From Bdellovibrionales bacterium (GTDB taxonomy: Bacteria; Bdellovibrionota; Bdellovibrionia; Bdellovibrionales; UBA840): DNA of 10,256 nucleotides. Location of the stretch: contig JAGRAL010000232.1 of assembly GCA_020434605.1 (NCBI GenBank), positions 1-10,256 of the forward strand. The letters run 5' to 3'. Positions within the stretch are counted from its first letter, which is position 1. Every line of letters starts with the position of its first letter. The position numbers were made by a program, and so were the translations under genes. The notes beneath the pieces are model-generated. The model was not told the origin of the DNA. It saw only the letters and a program-made list of their open reading frames with translations, and ran no database searches. Shown piece by piece: positions 1 to 6,901 of this stretch.

Positions 1-1769
1 TCATCAAACGAGTTGTGATTATAATCAGCAAAAAAATCTATAAGCTTAGCACTTGCTTTAAGTAGCGATGCTCTTCCCGATACTGTTTGCACTAATCTTT
101 GATCAATCTTACCAGAAGTCTTGTACCCGTAGTCTAAAAGCAAGTTATCTGGGAGCGCATAAATACCTGGCTCTACATCATAGGAGTAAATATCAAAGTT
201 TGCAGATTTTGTTGGCGTGAATCTTTGATGAAGTGAGTTAGATAGTACACCGTGAAAGTTACGATATCCAAATATAGCCAGTAACCTATTTAACAATGAA
301 AATGTATATGTTTTAAATTTTTTGTCAGAATCTGGCAAAGAAGATGTTGCATTGATATTTTCAAGAAAAAATATATTTGCCTGAATAGATGATCCAATCT
401 CTTTAGCACCAGTTAAAAAATAAGACTTATAAGTACTCTTAGTATCCTCTATTGGCCAGTATACGTACTTTCCTTCAATACCAGGAAATTTTGCCTCGCC
501 TGATAATAAATCTTCCTTAATTCTGTCAGCTGCAATTTTTTTAATTTGATTATAAAAATCGTAGTAAAAATGTTGTTCTGACCTTGAAAACTGAGACACA
601 ACAATGACTTCGACTGTATTTGGCAAAGTTCGAGTTTTATCATAAAGCACTGAAAGTAACTGATTATAAACTGTAGTACTGATTTGGTATTCAATTTCTA
701 AAAGCATTTTTTCAGCATCAGACTCTTCTAACTTAGACAACAAACGGTTTAAGTAGATACTACGTAGTGGACTACTAAAGGCTGCATATTCGCCTTTCAT
801 ATACCAAGAAATAGCCTCATCACTCTCAGACACAAAATTAGTGGCAAAGTCTTGCATAGTTTTAGGAAACTCTAGTACTAGAGCACTTACTTCTTCAGCT
901 GTTAAACTCGAAATATCTTCTTTGCCTAATTTTAACAAGTACTCATTGCGTTTTTGCAACAGTATAGAAAAAAGAATGTAGGAAATATTCTTATGTGTTT
1001 TTTCTTGAAATTTTGGTAACAACCCCAACGGAAACTTTAAACTTTCCATAGTTGGAGCCATGCTATCTTTTGTTACTATGCCAGACTTAATTAAATCGCT
1101 AAGCGTATCTTGAATGATAGTAAGGTTATACGCTAACATCCCTTCTGATTTATTTGTTTTTATAAACGACAATCTATCTTTAGTAGTGTTTAGTATATCA
1201 ACATACTTTTCAATTGAATTACCGACTCCCTTACTAACACTGACACTCACACCATTTTTTATCAAGTGCGCTGGTAATTGTTTTAAAAAGCCAATCAGCC
1301 TAGCGACTACTTGTGAGGGGGTTAAACCCTGTGGAATCATAGTGTCCCAGTTATCAAACGACTTCTTAATCAACGAATAGTTTTTAATATTACTTTCAGT
1401 GATGCTATTAAATATGTCTGGCCCATAAATTCCAAGAGCGGCCTCAACATAGGTCCCATTCGCAATGTCTACTGTGGTCGTCGTATTGGGGTTGCTGTAA
1501 TACTTATCGAGCATCTCAAATGGCACTTTACTCTCGGGTGCAAATTCAAACAACGTCACTAAGCTTTGCATAAATTCATGAGTAGAAATCCAACCGGCAT
1601 AATGCCAATCGATTTTTTTAATTGTATTCGCCTTTTGCGATACAATCGTATCTTGCTTTTTAGGACCGAAATCTTCCTTTGTTTTAGCAAAGTTGTTTCC
1701 TTTGCCTCCTTGGCTACAAGAAGCAAATATTGAAAAGATAAATAAAAGAAAGTACTTATTTGCTCTCAT
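1..1769 (-). CDS. Large lipoprotein of unknown function, C-terminus beyond the window
   Basis: An uninterrupted minus-strand frame of 589 codons begins at ATG 1769-1767 and is still open at the left edge (last whole codon at 5-3), so the stop lies outside. The N-terminus MRANKYFLLFIFSIFASC is a short basic segment, a hydrophobic core and then Cys18, a plausible lipoprotein signal peptide (I-F-A-S-C). The mature protein would be lipid-anchored at the periplasmic face of a membrane. Beyond Cys18 comes a short Gly/Lys/Asn-rich linker and a long hydrophilic, probably helical body rich in Leu, Lys, Glu and Tyr; I see no catalytic motif and recognise no family. Its ATG shares one base with the stop of the upstream barrel gene (TAATG), so it is probably translated by coupling with that gene, and the two products may act together in the outer membrane. 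The reading frame is secure; function unknown. Confidence 0.85.
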   Translation of the reverse strand, partial: MRANKYFLLFIFSIFASCSQGGKGNNFAKTKEDFGPKKQDTIVSQKANTIKKIDWHYAGWISTHEFMQSLVTLFEFAPESKVPFEMLDKYYSNPNTTTTVDIANGTYVEAALGIYGPDIFNSITESNIKNYSLIKKSFDNWDTMIPQGLTPSQVVARLIGFLKQLPAHLIKNGVSVSVSKGVGNSIEKYVDILNTTKDRLSFIKTNKSEGMLAYNLTIIQDTLSDLIKSGIVTKDSMAPTMESLKFPLGLLPKFQEKTHKNISYILFSILLQKRNEYLLKLGKEDISSLTAEEVSALVLEFPKTMQDFATNFVSESDEAISWYMKGEYAAFSSPLRSIYLNRLLSKLEESDAEKMLLEIEYQISTTVYNQLLSVLYDKTRTLPNTVEVIVVSQFSRSEQHFYYDFYNQIKKIAADRIKEDLLSGEAKFPGIEGKYVYWPIEDTKSTYKSYFLTGAKEIGSSIQANIFFLENINATSSLPDSDKKFKTYTFSLLNRLLAIFGYRNFHGVLSNSLHQRFTPTKSANFDIYSYDVEPGIYALPDNLLLDYGYKTSGKIDQRLVQTVSGRASLLKASAKLIDFFADYNHNSFD

Positions 1770-3010
1770 TAGAAAAACACCATCAAAGTTAGTTCGTGAA
1801 CAGTTTGTCTCTCAATATTTTTACCTGAAAATAAGTCCGAGAACTTATACGAAACCGAGTACGGGATCGGTGACTTTTTGTTTAGGTAGTCTTGTACTGC
1901 ACTATAGTTGGCTTGCAACTCATAGCGATGATAATAAGTTTCAGTATTTTTAGATAAAATTGAGTAATCATAAGATCGATTACCAGAGTAATAATCTTTT
2001 ACTTTATAGTTTCCAACATATGCAGATGCGAACGAAACATTTGAATTTAAGTTGTATCTAGTATTTAACTCCCAGCGTAGCCCGTCTCCAATATCTCTAT
2101 CTACATTTTCTTGCCTAGATGCATCTGGTAAATAATCCGAAGCCGATACAGGCACTCTACGATCAATCTTATCAGCAATATTCCAAATGTAAGTAAGCGC
2201 TGATCCGAATACTAGGTTTTTTGTATATTGGTAATCTTGCACTTGAGTAACTTCAACAAAAGATCTGTGAAAAATAGGTAAATCTAAAAAATCACTGGGA
2301 TCATCTTCTGGGCCAGTAGGTAGATTTACTACAACTTTATTTAGAAGCGTCCACTTGGGTGTTTCAAAGTATTTATATTTACTAACCAGCTGTACGTCGC
2401 CAAATTGCCAATCTGGATTTGTTTTCAGTGGTTTATAATTTTTATTTTCTAGGTATGTGTAAAATTCTGAGCGCAGATCCAAATTCATTAATCGCTTAAA
2501 AGTTGCATCTGCCTCATCGTTCAATTTGCCTTTACTAGATATCGCATCATAAATTTGTTTCGAGTTATTCACTCCCGTATGCTGAACTTCAATATCCGCA
2601 TCAATTTTAGCAAAGGATGTTACAAAGGCCACTGTCCATTTATCAGTAAGGCCGTAGGCAATAACGGGTGCCATATACTGCAAGTTAGCCTCGCCACTAA
2701 ACTGTAATTGACCTAACTGAATTTTATCACCTAAGCCGTAGCCTTTTAAAAGCGTATTATTTAGAGCGTTGATTAGCTCAGGCGCACGCGGATGCAAATT
2801 TAAGACTTGTTTTGCGTCAAAATTTTTAGTTAATCTTCCATCAAGTGAATATAGAGTTGCATCTGTTCCGTACTTTTCAGTAACAGCACCAACGTAGCCT
2901 TGTTTCCACAGCATAGAGCGAACACCCTTAGGGAGCACCGCTGTGTCCTCAATCGCATAGATCGTGGACGGAATTATAAATAGTAAACCAATTAAAATTA
3001 ATACTCTCAT
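1769..3010 (-). CDS. Outer-membrane beta-barrel protein, MetA-like/transporter type
   Basis: The product has 413 residues from ATG 3010-3008. A signal peptide MRVLILIGLLFIIPSTIYA probably ends before Ile20. The rest alternates polar and hydrophobic residues, is rich in Tyr and Asn, and ends in V-F-F, the aromatic C-terminus usual for outer-membrane barrels. YGLTDKW near residues 119-125, GDVQLVSKYKYF near 204-215 and NLPTG near 229-233 match the 'YGLTD..., GD..lg.KY.., LPTG' pattern of the phenol-degradation MetA-like barrel family (Pfam PF13557 type); substrate unknown. The frame extends upstream to an ATG at 3034, but that start adds eight residues before the signal peptide, has no ribosome binding site, and would lie about 5 bases from the start of a transcript made from the candidate promoter, so 3010 is preferred. 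It overlaps the following lipoprotein gene by one base. Confidence 0.85.
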   Translation of the reverse strand: MRVLILIGLLFIIPSTIYAIEDTAVLPKGVRSMLWKQGYVGAVTEKYGTDATLYSLDGRLTKNFDAKQVLNLHPRAPELINALNNTLLKGYGLGDKIQLGQLQFSGEANLQYMAPVIAYGLTDKWTVAFVTSFAKIDADIEVQHTGVNNSKQIYDAISSKGKLNDEADATFKRLMNLDLRSEFYTYLENKNYKPLKTNPDWQFGDVQLVSKYKYFETPKWTLLNKVVVNLPTGPEDDPSDFLDLPIFHRSFVEVTQVQDYQYTKNLVFGSALTYIWNIADKIDRRVPVSASDYLPDASRQENVDRDIGDGLRWELNTRYNLNSNVSFASAYVGNYKVKDYYSGNRSYDYSILSKNTETYYHRYELQANYSAVQDYLNKKSPIPYSVSYKFSDLFSGKNIERQTVHELTLMVFF

Positions 3011-3046
3011 ATTACTTAAATGTACCCATCCCATAAAGGAAACGGG

Positions 3047-3074
3047 ATTGTACGAAATAGCTTATAAAAAGCAA
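3047..3074 (-). promoter_or_regulatory. Candidate sigma70-type promoter for the barrel-lipoprotein pair
   Basis: Read on the minus strand, TTGCTT (3074-3069) and TACAAT (3052-3047) are separated by 16 bases. The -10 box matches TATAAT at five of six positions, the -35 box only at three. Transcription would begin near 3040, giving a leader of about 30 bases before the ATG at 3010. In the rest of the gap between the divergent genes (3075-3255) I found no convincing promoter, only scattered A/T-rich -10-like words such as TAATAT and TATAGT. Confidence 0.3.
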
Positions 3075-3255
3075 TCCTTAATGGCCATACTAACGTCTGT
3101 TATCTAATTATTCCATAGCTAGAGTTTACACAAAAAAGAGCATGTAATATCAGCTAGTTACAGGCGCAGAGCATGTATAGATTATATGCGTTTATTGTAT
3201 TTTTTCCCTATAGTTTTCATGCCTCGTTTCCGATTGATACGTGGGTTGGTTTACT

Positions 3256-3798
3256 ATGAAGTTTTTTTCTGTTTTATTAATTCTAACATTTGTAATGGTT
3301 AGCTACCAAAACTGCTCTGTATACGAGTCTGAGGGCAGATCTGTGCTCAATAGTGAGGGCGTAACTATTTACCAACAAAAAGTTATAGACCCAAGCTGCG
3401 ATATATATTTTAACGATTTATTTCTACAAGATGTTTTTGGAACTGAACCATACCAAACACTGTTTGATATAAACAGTAAGCAAGAAGTCGTTTGTAGAAT
3501 AAAAACTTTAGAGAGAGACTATGAATGCAAGTACTCGATGGAGTACGCAGATTGGTTTAGAAACTTACCTGACTACCTAGAAATACTTCCTGACTCCATC
3601 AGGTTGTCAATGCAGTATGAACAGTTAGGTTTAAAATACCCAAAGGCAAATAAATTATTATTTGTAGTCAAAAGGGAACTCTCTGAAGCTGTAGGTTGTT
3701 CTACTGATTACCGCGAACAATCACTAAGTCAGGACTTAAGCCGTCTTGCCACTCTAGCTCAGTCAATGCTTGAACAATCCGTTCAAACTCGACCTTAG
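3256..3798 (+). CDS. Small lipoprotein with Y-Q-N-C lipobox, unknown function
   Basis: The product has 180 residues. ATG 3256 gives MKFFSVLLILTFVMVSYQNC, a normal signal-peptide hydrophobic core ending at Cys20; an in-frame GTG at 3241 would only add five residues and is less likely. The lipobox is atypical: Tyr, Gln and Asn occupy -3 to -1 where Leu/Val/Ile and small residues are usual. The lipoprotein at 6898 has the same Y-Q-N-C, which argues that it is genuine in this organism. The mature part has four Cys (48, 80, 91, 148), enough for two disulphides, and an acidic, Tyr-rich, probably helical body (YSMEYADWFRNLPDYLEILP). No family recognised. There is no strong ribosome binding site. The gene diverges from the barrel gene at 3010 and lies 81 bases before the barrel gene at 3880; they may share a transcript. 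Confidence 0.85.
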   Translation: MKFFSVLLILTFVMVSYQNCSVYESEGRSVLNSEGVTIYQQKVIDPSCDIYFNDLFLQDVFGTEPYQTLFDINSKQEVVCRIKTLERDYECKYSMEYADWFRNLPDYLEILPDSIRLSMQYEQLGLKYPKANKLLFVVKRELSEAVGCSTDYREQSLSQDLSRLATLAQSMLEQSVQTRP

Positions 3799-3879
3799 AT
3801 TAGAACTCTAGATATCATACCTAGATTGATTTTTTCATAGCTAAAAATCTCATAAACTATTGTAAACATCGGAGTATTT

Positions 3880-4689
3880 ATGCGTCTTGCTATTACATTG
3901 CTGGTATCATTGTTTTTTTCACTATCTACCTACGCTGCCACTGTTACGAGTGTAAAGGGTAAAAACGTAATTATTAGTTTAAGTGACGAAAGCGTCAGCA
4001 GAGGACAAAAGGTTGAACTCTTTGATAGCAATGGAAAGAAACGCGGGATTATACAAATCACTAAGACTAACAAAAGTGGTACAAAGGCGCTTGGTAAATT
4101 GATTGTAGGGAAAGCGCAAAAAGGCTGGGGTACTGATTCTGGGCAAGATGCAACTATGCCTCGCGAAGGAAAATCCTCTAAAAAGCAATTACGCTACGGT
4201 GGAATCGTGGGCTTTAGCATGGATAGCATGGAGGTGACTCTAGAGGACAGTAAAGCTGATCTATCCGGCACAGGCTATAGCATTAAGGGAATATTTGATT
4301 TTCCATTTAGTGAGTCGTTCCAGTTTCGTGGACGGGTGGGGGCTGAGTTTTTCTCTGCATCTGGCGATGCTGCAAGCTCAGTTTGCACTAGCTGTGATGT
4401 GGATATTACGTACCTTACCGCTGAAGGCATGGCACAATACTACATTAACAATAGCAAATACAGCTTCTGGGTTGGCGCTGGCGGGGCAATCGCTATGCCT
4501 TCTTCAAGCTCCTCAAATGCGATCGATACTGACTCACTAGATACTACTAGCTTAATCCAAGTTGCTGGTGGCTTTGATATCAAAACTACTTCTGGTTATA
4601 TTCCAGTAGAGATTATTTACGCCATATTGCCAAAGTCTGACAGCGTATCAGGAAGTTATGTAAGTATTGGCATAGGATATATGTGGTAA
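3880..4689 (+). CDS. Exported protein with SH3-like domain and outer-membrane beta-barrel
   Basis: The product has 269 residues. The ATG at 3880 follows a clear ribosome binding site GGAG (3871-3874) at five bases' distance. Residues 1-19 (MRLAITLLVSLFFSLSTYA) are a signal peptide. Residues about 21-84 have the look of a small SH3-like/FlgT-C-like beta domain: a V-x-G-x-x-V-x-I-S-L start, 'SRGQKVELFDSNGKKRG', then a segment ending K-L-I-V-G-K-A-x-K-G. Residues about 105-269 are short alternating amphipathic strands (YGGIVGFSM, GRVGAEFF, SIGIGYMW) and end in Trp, consistent with an eight-strand-type outer-membrane barrel (OmpW/OprF-like fold, not a specific assignment). C169 and C172 form a CxxC in a probable loop. 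Such fusions may tie the outer membrane to a periplasmic partner; ligand unknown. The gene ends at a strong terminator. Confidence 0.85.
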   Translation: MRLAITLLVSLFFSLSTYAATVTSVKGKNVIISLSDESVSRGQKVELFDSNGKKRGIIQITKTNKSGTKALGKLIVGKAQKGWGTDSGQDATMPREGKSSKKQLRYGGIVGFSMDSMEVTLEDSKADLSGTGYSIKGIFDFPFSESFQFRGRVGAEFFSASGDAASSVCTSCDVDITYLTAEGMAQYYINNSKYSFWVGAGGAIAMPSSSSSNAIDTDSLDTTSLIQVAGGFDIKTTSGYIPVEIIYAILPKSDSVSGSYVSIGIGYMW

Positions 4690-4719
4690 AAAAAATGCCT
4701 CGATTAAGAGGCATTTTTT
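4690..4719. terminator. Bidirectional intrinsic terminator between convergent genes
   Basis: A 12-bp perfect stem (4690-4701 with 4708-4719) encloses a six-base loop, GATTAA. The core ATGCCTC/GAGGCAT is flanked by an A-run on one side and a T-run on the other, so either strand reads as a hairpin followed by U residues. It starts one base after the stop of the barrel gene (4689) and lies 17 bases from the end of the protease gene (4737), so it should stop transcription of both. Confidence 0.93.
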
Positions 4720-4736
4720 GGTTCAGTAGGCTGATT

Positions 4737-6605
4737 TTAAGCCTTTCCGATAGAGAAGTTAGTAATCATTTGCTTTATGAACTGTAGGATTCCTTTGTTT
4801 CTTTCCATCAACTGCACTCCGTGGTGATGCCCGTCTCTCCATACAATTTTACCCTTAACTTCAATTTCTTTTTCGCCCGTCGGAGTTTGTAGTTTGACTG
4901 TAACCACACTGCCCTTTTCGATGAGCTCTTCCATGTCAAAACCAAATCCACCTAATGAGATTGATTCTAGCTCGCCAACAAGCTCGCTATCTCCCACTTT
5001 TAACTTCATTTGCGAGTGAACTTCAAATCTTTCATGTTTTCTGCGGTTAGCATTCTTACGTCTAGCAACTAAGAATAATGCTGGAGAAAACAATAGTGCC
5101 ATGATCGCAAAACCTAAACCTTTTCCGCCGCCCTTGCCGCCACCATTAGGTTTATTTAAAAGTGTTGATACCATACCACAACCTGCAGCTGCAGACTCTG
5201 AAGCGGTACCTCTATATGCAGAAGAAGAAATCGTGTAGCTTGGCTGTGAACTATCTACTACGGCACCTTTTGCTGAGTTTACTGCACCTAAAACATTTAG
5301 TCTTCGGCCTGTGATCGTTTTGCCATTTACATCCGTATTTACACTTGTTGCTGATGATAATAATATGTCACGAATTTGATATCCATTAATACCTGGCTGT
5401 TCGCGAGCAATCAATGCTGCCACACCAGAGACAAATGGAGTCGCCATTGAAGTACCACTCATGGTTGTATATGTACCACCTAAGAAAGTGCTATAGATGC
5501 TAGAGCCGGGGCTTGCTAGATGTACAGTATCTTCGCCGTAATTTGAAAAATAAGATAATGCATCCGTACTAGTACTTGATGCTACAGAAATCATATTAGG
5601 CGCATCATAGTTAGCAGGAAACATCGGGTAAATATCATTATTAGATGTACTATTACCTGCTGCTGCAATAAAAGCGACTTTACGATCGTAGGCATAAGCA
5701 ATAGCTTCATGTAATGACTGCGAGTAACTTCCTCCGCCCCATGAGTTATTTAAAACCTTAGCTCCGTTATTTACGGCATAATATACAGCCTTAATGGCAT
5801 CAGATGTTGTTCCGCTACCATTAGCATCTAAAAACTTTACCGCCATAATACGAACTCTAGATTTGTAGCTATCATTACATACACCAGCTACTGGCATTAC
5901 TTCTGGTATCGCTAATAAGTCTTGTGTAGTACCTAAAACAATACCCGAAACGTGAGTTCCGTGACCGTCATCGTCCATTGGACTACCATCTTTATTCACA
6001 AAGTCATACCCATTGATATCATCGATATAACCATTACCGTCATCATCAACACCAGGAGTTCCATTTTTTTCTGCAGAGTTTTCCCACAGAGCACACCATC
6101 TAGTAAATGCTGAGTGATATAAATCAACGCCAGTATCAATGATGGCAACAATCGGTCTCTCACCATTATTCGATACACTATCCCACGCTTCATCAGCTTG
6201 AATATTCGCAGCTGTCTGTGTAAAACTACCATCTTGGTTTCCATTAGCTTCTACTGAAGAAAGAGATCTAAATTCTTGCTCAGAGATAGGTGAACCTCTT
6301 TCAATATCAGATTTATGGATTATATAGTTAGGCTCAGCGTACTCAACATCTGGATCATTTCTTAAGTCAGAAATAGCTGCTTCAACACTGTCCCCAGCTT
6401 TTAGAGAATAGTGAAGCATGTTTAAATTTTTCCATGAACCTTTTAGACGCATACGCTTTTCGGAGCTAGCTTTTGATTTAAAGGCTGATGTGGCAATACT
6501 ACCGTTACTACTTTTCAATTTAACAATAACTTCTCCAGGAACATATTCCTGTGCATTGGCTATAGCTGATAATGAAAAGACAATAGCGATAATAGTTATC
6601 TTCAC
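4737..6605 (-). CDS. Subtilisin-family (S8) protease with transmembrane anchor and C-terminal PilZ domain
   Basis: The product has 622 residues from GTG 6605-6603, preceded by a G-run (6614-6610) four bases away as ribosome binding site. In order: signal peptide 1-18 (cut after ANA); inhibitor-I9-like propeptide about 19-97 (YVPGEVIVKLK ... DVEYAEPNY); subtilase domain about 130-446 with catalytic Asp157 (AIIDTG), His215 (DGHGTHVSG), oxyanion Asn318 (AAGN) and Ser386 (SGTSMATP), plus an EF-hand-like Ca loop 187-196 (DDDGNGYIDD); C476 then a GGGKGGGKG stretch 488-496; one membrane helix about 497-514; basic ARRKNANRRK; PilZ domain about 520-602. PilZ hallmarks are R522-xxx-R526 and S550-L-G-G553, but Ser548 replaces the usual Asp/Asn of (D/N)xSxxG. 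Expected topology is protease in the periplasm and PilZ in the cytoplasm. All protease residues are intact. Substrate unknown. Confidence 0.95.
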   Translation of the reverse strand: MKITIIAIVFSLSAIANAQEYVPGEVIVKLKSSNGSIATSAFKSKASSEKRMRLKGSWKNLNMLHYSLKAGDSVEAAISDLRNDPDVEYAEPNYIIHKSDIERGSPISEQEFRSLSSVEANGNQDGSFTQTAANIQADEAWDSVSNNGERPIVAIIDTGVDLYHSAFTRWCALWENSAEKNGTPGVDDDGNGYIDDINGYDFVNKDGSPMDDDGHGTHVSGIVLGTTQDLLAIPEVMPVAGVCNDSYKSRVRIMAVKFLDANGSGTTSDAIKAVYYAVNNGAKVLNNSWGGGSYSQSLHEAIAYAYDRKVAFIAAAGNSTSNNDIYPMFPANYDAPNMISVASSTSTDALSYFSNYGEDTVHLASPGSSIYSTFLGGTYTTMSGTSMATPFVSGVAALIAREQPGINGYQIRDILLSSATSVNTDVNGKTITGRRLNVLGAVNSAKGAVVDSSQPSYTISSSAYRGTASESAAAGCGMVSTLLNKPNGGGKGGGKGLGFAIMALLFSPALFLVARRKNANRRKHERFEVHSQMKLKVGDSELVGELESISLGGFGFDMEELIEKGSVVTVKLQTPTGEKEIEVKGKIVWRDGHHHGVQLMERNKGILQFIKQMITNFSIGKA

Positions 6606-6620
6606 TAGACCCCCAGCGTA

Positions 6621-6644
6621 CTTTAGTCTTATTCGGCTTTAGTC
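6621..6644. repeat. Two direct copies of CTTTAGTC, 16-base period
   Basis: CTTTAGTC occurs at 6621-6628 and again at 6637-6644, with eight bases between, 15-39 bases upstream of the protease GTG. Two direct half-sites near a start could bind a regulator, but the copies are short and this may be chance. The rest of the intergenic stretch to 6805 contains A/T-rich sequence in which I see no convincing promoter pair. Confidence 0.3.
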
Positions 6645-6853
6645 CAGGTTAACTTTAAAGATTATTCGTATATTTATAGGACAAAATATATGGCATTAGA
6701 TTTAGCCTGTTTTGCGTATGTGTCTCAATGTGATACGCACGAAAAAAATGTTCTTGGTAAAAAAACTACTCTGGTAATTTACTACTTCTTATCGTTCATT
6801 AAAGTATGAACAAGAGCATCCCATCGCTAGTGGCTGTAGTACACGGAGCACAT

Positions 6854-6901
6854 ATGACAACGTTAAGTTTTGATACACTTTTGACGATAAGATTTATATG
6901 A
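6854..6901 (+). CDS. Possible 15-residue leader ORF coupled to the downstream lipoprotein
   Basis: ATG 6854 lies five bases after GGAG (6845-6848), a clear ribosome binding site, and encodes MTTLSFDTLLTIRFI before TGA at 6899-6901. That TGA overlaps the lipoprotein ATG at 6898 (ATGA), and the lipoprotein itself has only a weak TAAGA ahead of it. Ribosomes could therefore load here and re-initiate on the lipoprotein start. The frame can extend to an ATG at 6806 (31 residues), which lacks a good site. Caution: any ATG followed by A creates an out-of-frame TGA, so the overlap alone is weak evidence; the GGAG is the main support. Confidence 0.35.
   Translation: MTTLSFDTLLTIRFI

Noticed and set aside
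1114..1380. 88-codon open frame on the plus strand
   Set aside because: It lies opposite the continuous minus-strand lipoprotein frame and has no ribosome binding site or family resemblance. The same holds for the open frames at 449-694 and 1693-1953.
3125..3150. TTTACA ... TAATAT as a promoter for the lipoprotein at 3256
   Set aside because: The spacer is only 14 bases, too short for a normal sigma70 promoter.
3800..3836. Weak hairpin TCTAG...CTAGA followed by T-rich sequence after the lipoprotein gene
   Set aside because: The stem is only five base pairs, mostly A/T, with a nine-base loop and an interrupted T-run, so I cannot support it as a terminator.
3826..3856. TTGATT ... CATAAA as a promoter for the barrel gene at 3880
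   Set aside because: The spacer is 19 bases and the -10 word matches at only four of six positions; in DNA this A/T-rich it is not distinguishable from chance.
5996..6244. 82-codon minus-strand frame inside the protease gene
   Set aside because: It is another frame of the subtilase region, whose catalytic and Ca-loop motifs are all in the main frame.
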